64,000 nt of DNA from Copromyces sp. CBS 386.78 (Eukaryota; Ascomycota; Sordariomycetes; Sordariales; Sordariaceae). Below the pieces are notes generated by a model, which was not told the DNA's origin, ran no database searches, and was given only the letters and a program-made list of their open reading frames with translations. Shown one piece after another: positions 37,301 to 49,599 of the stretch. The stretch's first letter is position 1. Each line of letters begins with the position of its first letter. The stretch lies in the NCBI GenBank assembly GCA_030685235.1, contig MU839246.1, forward strand, positions 23,758 to 87,757, written 5' to 3'. The position numbers and the translations under genes are program-made.

Positions 37301-38118
37301 GAGAAAGTCTATTTGCACGGTCACGATTGTCTATTTGAACGGTGATCCACTTTTTTCCTCATACATATCCCTAACCCTGCTATCCCCTCCCCGCTAGCAC
37401 TAGTCTCGCTCGTACTGCGACCGCTAAGCTCCTAGATTATAGCCTATTATATCCCTTGTACAGCCTACGTATCGCTGACAACCGTAACAATCACTAACAG
37501 CCGTAACAATCGCTAATAGCCGTAAATAATAATCGCTAATAGCCGTACTAATTGTTAATAGTTGTAATAATCGTTGATAGCCAATCGCTAATAGTTGTAA
37601 TAGTTATTAATAGCCGTGATAGTTATTAACAACTGTAATAATCGCTAACAGCTGTAACAGCCGTAATAGCTATAATAGTCGCTAATAGCCGTAATAATCG
37701 CTGATAGCTGTGATAGCCGTGATAGCCATGATAGCTGTAATAGCCGTGACAGCCGTAATAGCCGTGATAGCCGTAATAGTCACTAATAGCCGTAATAATC
37801 GCTAATAGCCGTAATAGCCATAATAGCCGTGACAGCCGTAATAGTCGCTAATAGCCGTGATAATTGCTGATAGCCGTAATAGCCGTGATAGTTGTTGATA
37901 GCCGTAATAGCCGTAACAGCCGTGACAGGTGCATATCTAGTCTGGGCATTGCGGTTTGATGTTACGTATGAAAGAATGGTAATGCCCAGATTTCTGGGCG
38001 AAATTTTCGAAAGAATACATGTGACATCTGTGGCCGCGCGAGGGTTAGAGATATGTGTGAGGGAAAAAGTGGATCACCGTTCAAATAGACAATCGTGACC
38101 GTGCGAATAGACTTTCTC
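37301..38118. mobile_element. 818-bp TIR element A with 8-bp target duplication
   Basis: Terminal inverted repeats of about 79 bp (37301-37379 and 38040-38118) start GAGAAAGTCTATT(T/C)GCACGG and differ at only four places, all transitions. The element is bracketed by a perfect 8-bp duplication, AATTTAAA, at 37293-37300 and 38119-38126. Duplication length and long inverted repeats fit Mutator-like or hAT non-autonomous elements. It carries no transposase. The centre is a 9-bp minisatellite. Sequence is far less RIP-mutated than its surroundings, so it landed after most of the damage. Its ends resemble those of the element at 47387. Confidence 0.9.
37476..37926. repeat. 9-bp minisatellite (TAGCCGTRA-type) inside TIR element A
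   Basis: About 50 tandem 9-mers of the types TAGCCGTAA, TAGCCGTGA, TAATCGCTA and TAGTCGCTA, partly arranged as 18-bp doublets (AATCGCTAATAGCCGTAA). Variation among units is mostly C/T and G/A. Because the unit is a multiple of three, a short frame runs into it (to 38098), but I do not consider it a gene. Confidence 0.9.
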
Positions 38119-38126
38119 AATTTAAA

Positions 38127-39360
38127 TTTTTAAAGTTAGGGATTATTATTAAAGGCTATTTAAAACTATTGGAAAAATTATTTAAATTTTGGATTTAGGA
38201 AGACTATTTAAATATTAGAAGATCTTATTTTTTTAATTAAATAATTTATTACTAATTACCTTATTAAGAGGTTTTAGATTAAAGGAAGAGAAATACCCGA
38301 TTTGTTATTGCTTCTCCTAAAGGAGATAATACTTTTAGGCTATTTGAAATTATTATTAACTACTAGGATAATATAATAGAATATTAACGTTTAACGAAGG
38401 AAATAATATAATTTACCTTCTTAACTTTCTATACTATTTAAGACTACCCAAATTTAAGGCTGTTTAATTGAGTATAAACTATTAGGGGCCGACCTTTAAT
38501 CTCTATTTCTTCCGAGAAGAGAGACGACGAGACTACGTAAGACCGCTTTCGACTATTTTATTACCGACGATTTATATATGTAGAATTAAACATTGGACTA
38601 ATAAAAATATTGATAAAGCTATTTAAACGAATAATACCCTCTAATAGTTAGTTTATTATAAATCACTTCCTAGCGCTTTAATATAATTCTAGTTAGGCGT
38701 TTAAGAGGAAATTTCTACCTTTAGAACGTAGTATCTGCGAAGGATAATAGTTTTGCTCCCGCTTTTTAAATACATTTACATTTTATTACCCTCTATTCTT
38801 ATTATTTTTACTTCTATCTATTTTTTCTATACTTTTTAATATTTCTATTATTAAAGTTTTTATTTTTATATAAAAGTAGTATTTTAGGCTTTAACCGCTT
38901 TCGAAGGGAAGATATATTACGAGATAAGGAGTATTATTATTATATAGAAATCCGTATTAAGAGAAGTATATTAAGGAATATATTATATAATATTTTTTTT
39001 TTTTATTAAATTACCGCTACCTTTTCTTATCTCCCCCGAAAAATATTAATAGAATTACCCCGCCCCGAAACTTTTTTAAAAAATCTCTTCTTCTTTAAAA
39101 ATAATTAATAACCTCCTATCCTAAATTTAGAATTATTAATTAAGAATATATTAAATATTGCGAAAAGAACGAAAATACTTCCGAATTAATTAATTATCCT
39201 TATTTTCGTTAGGAATAATTTCTTTTTTAATTAGCGTAAATAAAGGAAGTAATTTTATATTCCCGAATTTATTATTAATTTTAATACCTTTAATATTTAA
39301 ACCCTTCCCTTTTAATTTTAAAACTTCCGGTTCGTATTAAATATATTTAAACTACTATAC
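38127..39360. other. RIP-degraded DNA without a recognised element
   Basis: A+T-rich and TpA-rich sequence. If element X has a 3' LTR interrupted by TIR element A, its remainder would lie in the first few hundred bases here. The patch at about 38490-38570 (GGGGCCGACC to CGACGAGACTACG) is less degraded. No protein motif is recognised. Confidence 0.4.
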
Positions 39361-40084
39361 GGGATCCTAAAATATAGGGATAGGATAATAAAACTATTAA
39401 AAAGGAATTAAATTTTTAATCGATATTAGAAAACCTCTATTCCTATTTTCAAATAGGAGATTATATTTTCTATTATAAAAATCCCTATAATATTGGTTAA
39501 AAGTTTTAAGGGTTTTAAAGAATTCTTAGGAAATAGTATAGTTAATAGTTTTTTTAGTATATTAATAATAATTAGTATAAATCCCTCCTTTAATATTCTG
39601 ACTTATAGAGACGTATTCGATAAAAGGAGCTTATATAGGAGGAGTCTCCTATTATTATTTATTAGTATAAATTAATATAAAGGTTTTTTAAAGACGGGTA
39701 ATATAATAAATATAAGTAATTCGGTTTTTTAAAAAAAGATATAGTTAGTAAAAGAAATAAAGATTAGTACCCGACTTAATTATTTACTTTTATTTAAACG
39801 CTTAAATTATTAATATTAGGATATACTCTTTCTTAGAATTTAATAGAGAATTATAGTACCCCTAAAGCTAGCCCCCCTTCTTTTTAATAAAAATCGGATT
39901 ATAAAATTTCTTACCAAAGATATTTTCTACTACTTTTAAAATAATCCCTTAATATTTAATAAATATATTAAAATTCTTAATAAAGTACGAAAGGAGAATA
40001 ATATTTTTAAATAATTTCTATTATAAGTAGAATAGGCTTATAATTTTTAATACGTTAAAAGTATAGATTTTTATATATTTTGCG
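39360..40084 (+). pseudogene. Degraded frame W, left part (split by element Z)
   Basis: One plus-strand phase can be read from about 39360 through the target site at 40084 with only TAA/TAG stops, and it resumes in phase after element Z (next part at 61018). It contains a 60-codon stop-free stretch (39493-39675). No family is recognised. Because A+T-rich RIP DNA naturally lacks TGA, stop type alone is weak evidence. The main support is the phase match across the empty site. Confidence 0.35.
40080..40084. repeat. Target-site duplication of element Z, left copy (TTGCG)
   Basis: TTGCG directly before the left LTR is identical to 61018-61022 directly after the right LTR. Five base pairs is the usual duplication for Ty3/gypsy integrases. 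Confidence 0.9.
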
Positions 40085-40308
40085 TGTAAGGGGTGCAGCA
40101 CAGTTGGCACAAGTGCTGGCCTAAACGATCGATAAGGTTCTACGAGGAAAGAAAGAAGGGAAGGGAGCCTATAGGGCAGGCAAGCTAGCCAGCTATCCTT
40201 TTCAAGGGACGTACGGTACACGGGGTGCACGGGCCATAGGGGGTTGCCGGCACGGCAATTCGCCTAGCGATTGCCAAGCACACAACTACGGGCATTAGCC
40301 CCATAATA
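40085..40308 (-). repeat. 3' LTR of element Z
   Basis: Colinear with 60794-61017. Plus-strand ends are TGTAAGGGG and CCCCATAATA. The interior is G+C-rich and much less RIP-damaged than the element body. A purine tract on the minus strand (40329 to 40313, GGAGGAGAAGGGGGGGG) lies four bases inside and serves as polypurine tract. Confidence 0.93.
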
Positions 40309-40734
40309 TTAACCCCCCCCTTCTCCTCCAATCAAGTAACTAAATACATAACTGTAACAAATCACATATATCCCAAACATTAAACGATAAGCCTCCTTTC
40401 TAATCGCGCGGCACGTATTTCATCTATCTACAAATCTCTCTCCCTTTCTCCCTCCTCCTCCCCTTTCCTCTTTCAACTATTATCACATCGCATTATAAAT
40501 ATCCCCCCCCCTATCGCTCAACCTTCTAGCACGATTATTACAATTATTACCCTCCTCTTATTATTCTTCCCCTTTATCTACTACTATACCCCTTCGATTA
40601 TCGCTGCCCTTAATTACTATTATACCGCTCAGTATTTTTACCCTACTCTTATATTATCTATCCGTTAACCTCCTAATTTAATTTATTGTAATTATTAAGA
40701 TATTTAATTTTATCCCTACCCCTAATATAATATA

Positions 40735-42000
40735 GGACTTCTTAGAATTCTAATAATTTCGTTATATATAATAATAATTATAGTAATTATCTTTATTGTT
40801 TCCCGTTCTACTAACCCCCTCCCTAGCGCCCCGCCGCCGCGTTATCCCTAAACTAGTCTAAATCTACCCGAATATTATTACTACTAGAATCGGTAGAGAG
40901 ATTATTATTAAGGCCGCTATTACCGCTACCGTCGCCGCCGCTACTACTCCGCTTCCAAATTAATATATATATTACTTAGTTAACGGGTATAATTATACTA
41001 CCCCTACCGCTAATAACGCGGCTACTACGTATTTAGTATATTAGTACGTTAAAAAGCCTTATAAACTAACGTTAAAATAGGTTTAAAAATTCTTTACCGT
41101 TTAATATATAATTAAGTACGTTCCGGGTCTTGAACGTGAACTATTTATTACTACTTTTAAAATATTTAATTATTTAATAGCTATAGAGGAAACCGAGGAT
41201 ATCGGCATCCTTACATAAATTTTTCCCTCTTACCTAATCTATTCCTATATTTACTATTCTATTAATAATTCTTAGGCTCGGATTAGTTTTAAAGTTATTA
41301 TAGCCCGCTAGCGGTCTTCTTCTATTAAATTCGAAGGTCCGTTATCTTCCTTAATTACCGAAATCTAAGTTTTTAAAAATTAGGTAACTGAATTCGCTAA
41401 GTTTAAAAGGAAGGTAACGGCCTTTAAAGAACGTATAGGGTTTATTAAATAAATTGCTAATATTACTATCCAATACGATTTTAATAATATAATAGTCGTT
41501 TACTACAATTAAAAAGAATACAATAAGAGAGTTACCGCCGCCGTTACTTCCTCCCCTACCCTTATTACTGCTATTCCCGCCGCCCCTATTACTACTTCCC
41601 TTACCCTCGCTATTACTATTCCCGCTGCTCCTACTACTATTATTAAATTTTCTGCCGCTCCTAAGTACTGGGCGCGTACCTACGGCGGCGCCGCCGCCAA
41701 ACGGCTTAAAAAGACTTCGGGCCTTAATAAATTTTTGTAGTAGGATATTATTTATTTACCCTTTAACGTTCGCCCGTTTAACGGAATCTACCCTCTACCA
41801 TCCTTATTTTCCCCGCCCTACGCCGAAAATATTTACCCTACCCTATACGACTTATATACTATTATTAATATTAATATAATTAGAAGAAGGAAGATAGAAA
41901 TTAATATTAACCAAACTATAGAAAATTTATTAGGAAATCATATAATAAAGGATATTTAATATATTTAAAGCTTTACCCTAATTAATTTTAAATTTTTCCT
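40735..42000 (+). other. Possible antisense reading frame between integrase and 3' LTR of element Z
   Basis: Opposite to the Z pol strand, one plus frame of over 400 codons reads with few stops, all TAA/TAG. It carries G/C-rich third positions, an Ala/Pro/Thr-rich segment (TAIPAAPITTSLTLAITIPA, about 41568-41628) and a basic patch (GGAAAKRLKKTSG, about 41682-41720). The amino-acid texture is protein-like, but no family is recognised. Antisense frames can be kept open by chance in RIP DNA, so the call is tentative. Confidence 0.3.
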
Positions 42001-42199
42001 AATACCGCTTACTATTCTTTCCTTTTAGCTATTCCGTTCTATAATTCTATAATTAACTAATTTCGCTCCGTTCGTAAAATCCTTTAGGGGGGAGTTTTTA
42101 ACTTATTAGTTAATTAGTCCGTTATTAATATTCGCTACTTTATATTTATTTTTGAATTTATTAAGCGCTTTCGTTTTTTTAAACTCCTCTAAAAATTCC

Positions 42200-44218
42200 T
42201 AAATAGGATTATAATATCATTTCTACTTAATTAATACCTTACGGATAAATCCCCTTCGCTTATAATTAGTATATATATAAAGAATTTTTTCGACTTACTA
42301 TTTAAACTCTTTTTCGATTTCTATAACGGGTAATTAATTATTAGTAACTTTTTATCCTAAAAACGGATTTTAGGCGACCCGCTGTAAAGAATTTACGTAG
42401 AAAATATTATAAATAATTCGCGGGAGGCTAGAGAATTTTATAATATATAGGGAAAGGACTTTTAAAATTGTATACTTTACGTATAATTAATCTAACTTTT
42501 TCTTAAAGTAGTCGGTACTATAGTTCTTAAAATTAAATTAAATTTTATTCCCGATTTAGAAGCGTTTAATTAATTAATAATATTAGCTAGCGAATTTCTT
42601 TTATTATTAGGCGGCTACTATTATAGTAATTTAATATAAATCCGTAATTTATTATAACTTTTAAATAAATTAGTAAATTCGCTTCTTAAAGGAGAGGAAT
42701 AGAAGTCCGTTCGTAGGCTCTTCAATAACGGAAATTAGGAATTCTATATTAAACTTATAAGTAGTAAAGAAGGGGCTTATATTAATTAAAATATTAATAC
42801 GGCTATTAATAATTATTTAAGTTATTAAATATTATTTGTCCTAATCGTCCTAAATATAATTAACGACCGTTCGTAAGTAGGTATAAATTTTTTAATTTAT
42901 TTAATCTAAACTACCGTCGGTTTAGGGGTAATAAACCGTATTAAGAAGTTGCTTAATATTAAGGAATTCGTAGAACTTTATTTAGAAGCAGTTAATTTAA
43001 TTAGAACCCCAATTATTAATAATAAATTTAAAAATACTATAATACTTAATAAAATATTAGAAAAACCGTTTAGTATAGAATTCGGCCTCTATAGAAGGTA
43101 TAAATTCGAAGATAACGTTCTTATTAAACTGGTCTTTAATAATTTAAAAATAAATATTGCCGTTCGAATTTAGGAAGTCCGTAATAAAGTCTATTTAAAT
43201 TTCCCTATTAAATTATTCCGGGATTGATAGTAGTCGTAAGAAACCTCGTTTCTATTCCCTCCAAACCTTTATAGAATTATAAGTATAATAATTATAAAAG
43301 AATTACCGAATATAAACCTTTAGGAGCGGCTAATAAAAATGTTGGATAAGTATTATTATAGTACCTTCTTTTCCTAAGTAACCGAAGATATAAGAATTAT
43401 AAGTAACTTAAATAAAAATTGTACGGAAGGTATTAAATTATTAAAATTAGTCCGAAAGGCTAACGGAATCGGATTTAGTATAGACGGGCGCTCTAAGGAC
43501 CTAGAAGCGGCCTTAATAGTAGAATCGGCCGTAGGAATTAATAATATAATTGGTAATCTATATTTTAAGTTTTAAGGAAAGGTCGAAATACTATTCGTTA
43601 TTCTAAACTACTATCTTAACTTATTAGTATAAAGAATTTTTTAGGGCTGTTTAATCTTAGAATTATTATAAATCCGGATTTTCAAATACTTTTATACCCT
43701 CCCTCCTAATACGAACAATCTGGGAAATAGAAATGTAGAGTAGGCTATAAAATTCGAAAGCGGAATCCGGTATTATTTATAAATTGCAGGCTTCGTAGTC
43801 CTATTCGGTAGGTATATTTTACTTTCAGCGGGATAAAGCGTTGAGGACTACCCCTTCCTTACTTAACCGATATTTGATACCGAAATTAAATTATAATAAA
43901 TATTTAGCCTAGCGAATTTACTATTTAAAGAGCCGTTGCATCTTTATAAAATATTCTAGATTCTAATAGTTAGTAAGGATAATAAAGGATTTACAATTCC
44001 GTAGTTTAGTCGACTATTATTCTAAATAATTAATAATCGTAAATATCTCTTTATTGTAAATAGGGTAATTCCGCTCGGTAACGTTCAACTTCCGCGAATA
44101 ATAATTAATAATTACCTACTTTCCAAATTTATTAACTTCCTATAAAAAATTCCGCCTAATACGAAACTACTATAATCCGTTTCTAAGAATATTTTTTTAT
44201 CGGGGTTAAATTCTATAA
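42200..44218 (-). pseudogene. Element Z pol relic, distal part (RNase H, integrase)
   Basis: Reading down from the Y insertion site: EFNPDKKIFLETDYSSFVLGG (about 44210-44150) is the RNase H start. A one-base frameshift follows near 44145, then NYYSRKLNVTERNYPIYNKE (about 44110-44050) and KYRLSKEGVVLNALSR close the domain. The integrase zinc region contains FGYLGKEGTIIILIQHFY (about 43390-43335). Stops are TAA/TAG at Gln or Trp positions. The 5' part of the same gene is at 57674-60750; in the empty-site reading the frame joins perfectly. Confidence 0.85.
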
Positions 44219-44223
44219 TAAAA
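44219..44223. repeat. Target-site duplication of element Y, left copy (TAAAA)
   Basis: TAAAA before the left LTR pairs with TAAGG (57669-57673) after the right LTR. The two differences are G-to-A. The assignment also restores the Z pol reading frame when one copy is removed. Confidence 0.7.
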
Positions 44224-44661
44224 TGGAGCAAAACCACACCAACAAAGGAATGGGGCTATACTATACAAACTTGCATGGCGAGGAGCAGATCTAGAGTTAA
44301 TAATTTTGTTTGTAGAATTGGATGGAGTTATCAAATTATAGTTATAAAATTACTAAAGGAAAGATAGAAGGTAAAGTAGAGTTTTACTTCTATACTTTTC
44401 TTAAGATAGCGAGGTACGGATTTGGAGGTCGGTATTAAAGAAGATAAGAAGCGCTTTACGAATATAATTAAAGATTTTAAGAATATTGGTGTTTAATTCG
44501 TTGTTCTCTGCTTGCTTGGTTGTTTATAGTTTGAAAGGGGATACTATCCTTCTTATGCTTTTCTATTTTTAACCTTATTTAGCCTTAGAGTAGATCCGCT
44601 CTTTAGTGTTTTAGTTTTATAAGTATTTTAATATTTATTTTGATAAAACGCCCTAATTTAA
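44224..44661 (-). repeat. 3' LTR of element Y
   Basis: 438 bp, colinear with 57231-57668. It starts TGGAGCAAAACC on the plus strand and ends CCCTAATTTAA. Its start is less damaged than the other copy, its last 80 bases more so. Confidence 0.93.
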
Positions 44662-47386
44662 ATTTTCCTTTTGGAAGTAGTGAAAATATACTAAATTATT
44701 TCTATATTATAAATTCGATAAAGGAAAAGATAAGGTATACTCTTTAGAATAGCGGGTAGTAATTTGTACTTTATATAAAAGTAAAAAGTCTTAAGTAAAT
44801 AATAATTAGTAAGTAATTTTATATTTTGTTTATTATTTACGCGCCCCCTTTGCCTTCTTTGTTTGCTCCCTCTTCCGTAGTTGCTTTATACCCTTTTTCT
44901 TTCGGTTAAGGATTTTTTATAGTTTAAATATATTAATTGTGGAGGGTAGAAGTATACCTTAAATTATGTTTTTCGTAAGTATTAGTATATATTTGTATTC
45001 GATGGCGGTAATTCGTTTATTAGCCCCCTTTATATTTTTTAGGTTTTTGTCCGCCGATTTCTTTATAGATAAGATAAAGTAGTTAATAATAAATTGTTTT
45101 TTAGATTTTAGTATATTTAGTCTTTTTTCGTCCTTTATACGTTTAGTGATTTTATAATTCTTTTTAGGAGCCTTTAGGGTTTCGGTTAGTAGTTTTTGTA
45201 ATTTAGGCGTTTTAGGAGTGGTTGTTAGTGTTTTTGGCGTGTTGGTTGGGAGGGGATCCGTTCCTCCGTTTTTGTTGGAGGTAGGGTTGTTTTGAATACG
45301 AATTATAAAATTTAAGGGCTTTTTCTATTTTTAATTGGGTAGGTCGCAAAAGGTATTCTATTTTCTCTATTCTTCTTCTAAGATTTTAGACTTTTTATTT
45401 TTTTTAAATATTTTAAAGTTATAAGGAGATTTACTCTATATTATATTTAGCTAGGCGAATTTTCTATAGTATATTTAGGAATATTAGTAAATATCGTTCT
45501 TTTCTTTCAGTCCTATTAATTTTATTATTAATTATATTCGGATTATTCAAGTATAATTATATATAGCTTTTATTTATTATCGGGCTATTATACTTTTTAA
45601 CTATAAAAAATCGTTTAATTAAATTTAAAATTGCTAGTATTATTTTATTTTTTATAAAGTTAGTACTAAAGTATTACCCTAATTTAAATAGAGATCCTTC
45701 CACTTTATTTCAATAAAGAATATCCTTACCGCTTCTAAAACTTAAAGACTATAAATTTATATTAATTATTAAGTAGGAAATTTTATATTTAATTATTATC
45801 GTCGGTTATTTAAATGGACTTTTCTTCCGTATTTACTATAAATATTATAATAAGTAGCTACGAAAGTTTTATAGGCGGAACGAATTAATTCTATTCTTTC
45901 TTCGTCGAATACTAAATTATAATAATACTATATTATTACCGCTTAATTATAAATTACGAAGACGAAATATTAATTATAATAAATAGGTAAATATTAGAAT
46001 TAGGTAGTTTTAAAGAAAATTGTAATTTCCTTATTTACGCTTTAAAATTATAAAATTTTTAATATAAAGATTTCTATATTAGGAGGAATATATATTTTAT
46101 TCCCGAATTTTCTTAATATCTATATAATATTTCTAATAATAGAGAACCTATTAAAATAATTATAAATATTTACATAGTATTAAAGGTTAGTTATCCCGAA
46201 GGCTAAATCTTTCTATAGAATTTTATTCAGTTAGGCGGATTTAACTTATTAATTTACTAGTAAATAGAAATCGGTTCCGAACGCCCGAATGAAAATACTT
46301 TTATTATTATCGTTATTACCTTAAATTTTATAGGGTGCGGATTTTATAATATTTAATTTCTTACTTTTTGTATATTTAGGTAAACGTTAGTCGGTAGCGC
46401 AATTAAAATTTTTAACCGGTTCGGGTTTCGGCGAGCAAATTTCCTCCGGTCGAAGAAGGATTTTATTATAAATTTAAGTTTCGATACCTTATTATTCGAA
46501 AAATACTTGAATTATTTTGGATAGGTTATTTATATTAGTTATTATATTCGTTTTTAATTAGGAAAGATTTTAGGTTGCGTTATATTTTATTTTAATTAAA
46601 TAAATAAATTATTATTATTAAAGGAGAAAAGAGAAGCTTTATCGTAAAAGGGGTAAATTTGCTTTTAAAGAGGTTTAAAAGAGAATACTTAAATATAAAT
46701 TAATACCGGTTATTATTTATTTAAATATTAATTAAATATTATCTTAGTAGTACGGTACTTTAATTATCATTTATTAATTCCTATAAATATTTACCCGTTT
46801 TCCTATCCTTTTATTTTATAAACTTCTATTATATTTTTATACTAGTTATTTAAGTAATGCTTAAGTTACTAATTATACTATTTACGTTTAAAGGAATTAC
46901 TATCTTTACCTTTTAGCCGCTAGTAAATTTCCTTTTCTTATTCCTTTTTTTTTTTTACACATTTTTCTTTTTTAATTACCGATATTCGTTTTACTTTCTT
47001 TAATTATATATAATTTAATTATCTACTATATTTAGAAATAATTCGTTTACTTTAATAAATTTTATTTAGGAGGCTATATAACGGTTAAATTTTTTTCCGA
47101 AATGCATTAGTACAGATTTTTAGGTAATTTTTAATATTTTGAATTTAACCCTTTTAATTAAAAAGAAATTTACCTTTCCTATTTATATAGATTTTACGCC
47201 TATATATCTCCTCGTTACTAAAAATAATTTTCGATATATTAATAAGAGGCTTAATAAAAAGAAGTAGTTCCTTTCTAAAGTATATATTAACCCTTTTATA
47301 AATTTTATTGTGCTTAATAGCTTTTAGGGTACAGAAAGTTATATTTTTAATAAAATTTTTGCGCGTGAGGTATAAATCTTTATTAT

Positions 47387-47798
47387 GAGAAGGTCTTTTC
47401 GCACTGCCATAAAAGTCTTCCTACACTGTAGTAAAAACTGCATATGTATATAACTCCACCAAATTTAAAGTAAGAGATATAAGAGTGGGGTTGGAATTTT
47501 TGTTTTTTTTACTCTATAAAACAGCATTTATAAGGATTTTTTTATCTAGCCTCTAGCGTCTTTCTAAAACAAAATATTAAAAAGAAATAAATTTTATTCA
47601 AACCTTTACCTTTTATTCTTAACTCTATGCCGAGTAACGTTGTGATCCGGTCGTAGGCACTATATTATAGAGAAAAAAATAAGAAAAATTCCAATACTAC
47701 TCTTTCTTACCTAATCCTTCATTCAGATAAGTTATACCTAGTTTCATTTTTTACTACAGTGTAAAAAGACTTTTATGGCAGTGCGAAAAGACGTTCTC
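47387..47798. mobile_element. 412-bp TIR element B with perfect 8-bp target duplication
   Basis: Inverted repeats of about 51 bp (47387-47437 and 47748-47798) start GAGAA(G/C)GTCTTTTCGCACTG and differ at three bases. A perfect 8-bp duplication, TTTATTAT, flanks it (47379-47386 and 47799-47806). There is no coding capacity, so it is a MITE. It keeps many CpA/TpG dinucleotides and has an ordinary composition inside RIP-saturated DNA. The tip GAGAARGTCTWTTYGCAC is shared with the element at 37301, so both should be mobilised by one transposase type (Mutator-like or hAT by duplication length). Confidence 0.92.
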
Positions 47799-48389
47799 TT
47801 TATTATTATCCAATTTAGGTTTATAAGCCAACTATATTTAAAGTAGGTATTATTTTTAAATCCTATTACCTTTAAAAAGTTTATTAATACTTTTTAATTA
47901 GTTAGCGAATATTATTATATTTTCCTTTCGCTAATTATTAACGAAGGTAAAATTTCCTTTTAATATATATTTATTAAGAAAAAAGGAATATAATTGTATA
48001 GTCTTTATATTATATCTTTTATAGGAAAGAAGGAGCGTATTTTAGGTCTTTTAATTTAAAGTTTTAATCTTCCGTAGGAATCTATTCGTTCCTATTTTTT
48101 TTAATAAATTTTTATTAATTGCTTTTACTTTTAGAAATTACTACCTATATTTTTACTATATTACCCGCCTCTAAAAGACTTTTATTTTTATTTTTATAGT
48201 AGAGGGGAAATAAGAAATTCTAAATATTTAGGCCACTTTTCTAAGTTACGTATTTATATTAATTAATATTAAGGGGGGGATTTGGAGAAATTATGCTTAA
48301 TTCGGTAAAAGAGTTGACTGATATAATTCTTCTATAGAAAACCTTTAAAACTTCGAATTTCTTACCTAGAAGGACCCTAGTTTTATTCG

Positions 48390-49200
48390 TTTATATTGTA
48401 CTATAGTTAGTAATTGCGGCTAAGGGGGTGATTTTTTAATTATTAAGGGTATTAAATAAGAGGATTAGACTAAGGCTAAAGTGCGGATCCTTTATAAAAT
48501 TCGTTATTAGGCCGATTATATTACTTTCGAATATTATTAATTAGGTTTGAGAGGTAATAATTATACTATTTATAGTAGTTATAAATTGGAAAAGAATAAG
48601 GAAGAATTTTTATCCTTCTAGTAAAACGACGGCAACGACGATAATAAACCTTCTAGTAGAGATTTAAATAATAATATTAAAATAGGAAATAACGAAGAAG
48701 AATTTAATAAAAATGTCGATAAAAATAAGGATAAAAAGTATAAAAATGAAGTTGAAGATAAGGATAATAATCGTATAGCGGGATAGTAGACTATACAAAT
48801 AATAATTAATATAGAGAGAGCTACTTTATTAAAGAAGTCTTAAGAAGATTAAAAAATTGTCTTTAAAAAAGTTCTTAAAAAGAAGGAGATTAGTAAGGAG
48901 GAAACCCTTTCTATTAATAGCGATAATTCTAATAAGGGTATTAATAGTAATAGCGATAGTAGCGGTATAAAAGTGGAATTGGCTAAAGCGAAGGCGAAAA
49001 TTGTAAAAATAAAAAAGTTTATTATTTTTAAGTTGCGCCCTAAGAAAATTATTAAGTATAAAAGGAATAGCGAAGATCCCCTCTATTAGTAATTGGGGTA
49101 ATATAAGAACGTTAAAGTTTAAGTACTAAAGGAATTAAGTATTCCCTATATATAAGTAAAAGAATAATAAAAGAAAAGATTATAAAAAATTTTCTAATAG
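48390..49200 (+). other. Possible Lys/Glu/Asn-rich antisense frame in element Y
   Basis: A plus-strand phase opposite to Y pol reads about 270 codons with only TAA/TAG stops. It carries acidic and basic low-complexity text (NKNVDKNKDKKYKNEVEDKD; ELAKAKAKIVKIKKF). The texture resembles a disordered charged protein. No family is recognised, and chance retention is possible. Confidence 0.28.
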
Positions 49201-49599
49201 TAAAATAAGAATTTTCTTTTAATATTTTCTTCCTTTAATACAGATTTATACTTAATTATTTAGTATTTTAATCTTCCCTTCGAAAGTAGGTAAATACTAA
49301 TCGACTATTTTCGTAATAATAAACTTAAATAAAAGTAAAAGGAAAAGGTAAAAGGATAAAAGGAAAAAGGGTAGTATAGTATATAATAGGAATATTAATA
49401 TTTTAATTATTTAGTCTAGATCTACTCCTATTTAAGAATATAATTCTTTTTAATAAAGAATAGGTTAGGAATTTTATATTATAGAATTAGTAGGAACTTC
49501 TCTTAGTTAGTTAATATATAAGTAAAATAAAGATAAAGGAAAAATAAAAAGAGTGATAAAAATAAATAATAAAATTAATAAAGTATAAAGGAAAAATCC

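Noticed and set aside
37476..37926. Regular short repeats as a CRISPR array
   Set aside because: Units are directly abutting 9-mers without unique spacers, in a eukaryotic transposable element.
37892..38098. 68-codon frame in TIR element A
   Set aside because: Begins within the minisatellite and ends inside the terminal inverted repeat, with no homology visible.
42000..44200. Long nearly open plus-strand frame that at first looked like a gene
   Set aside because: The minus strand of the same DNA carries clear RNase H and integrase motifs of element Z, so the plus frame here is antisense shadow kept open by RIP composition.
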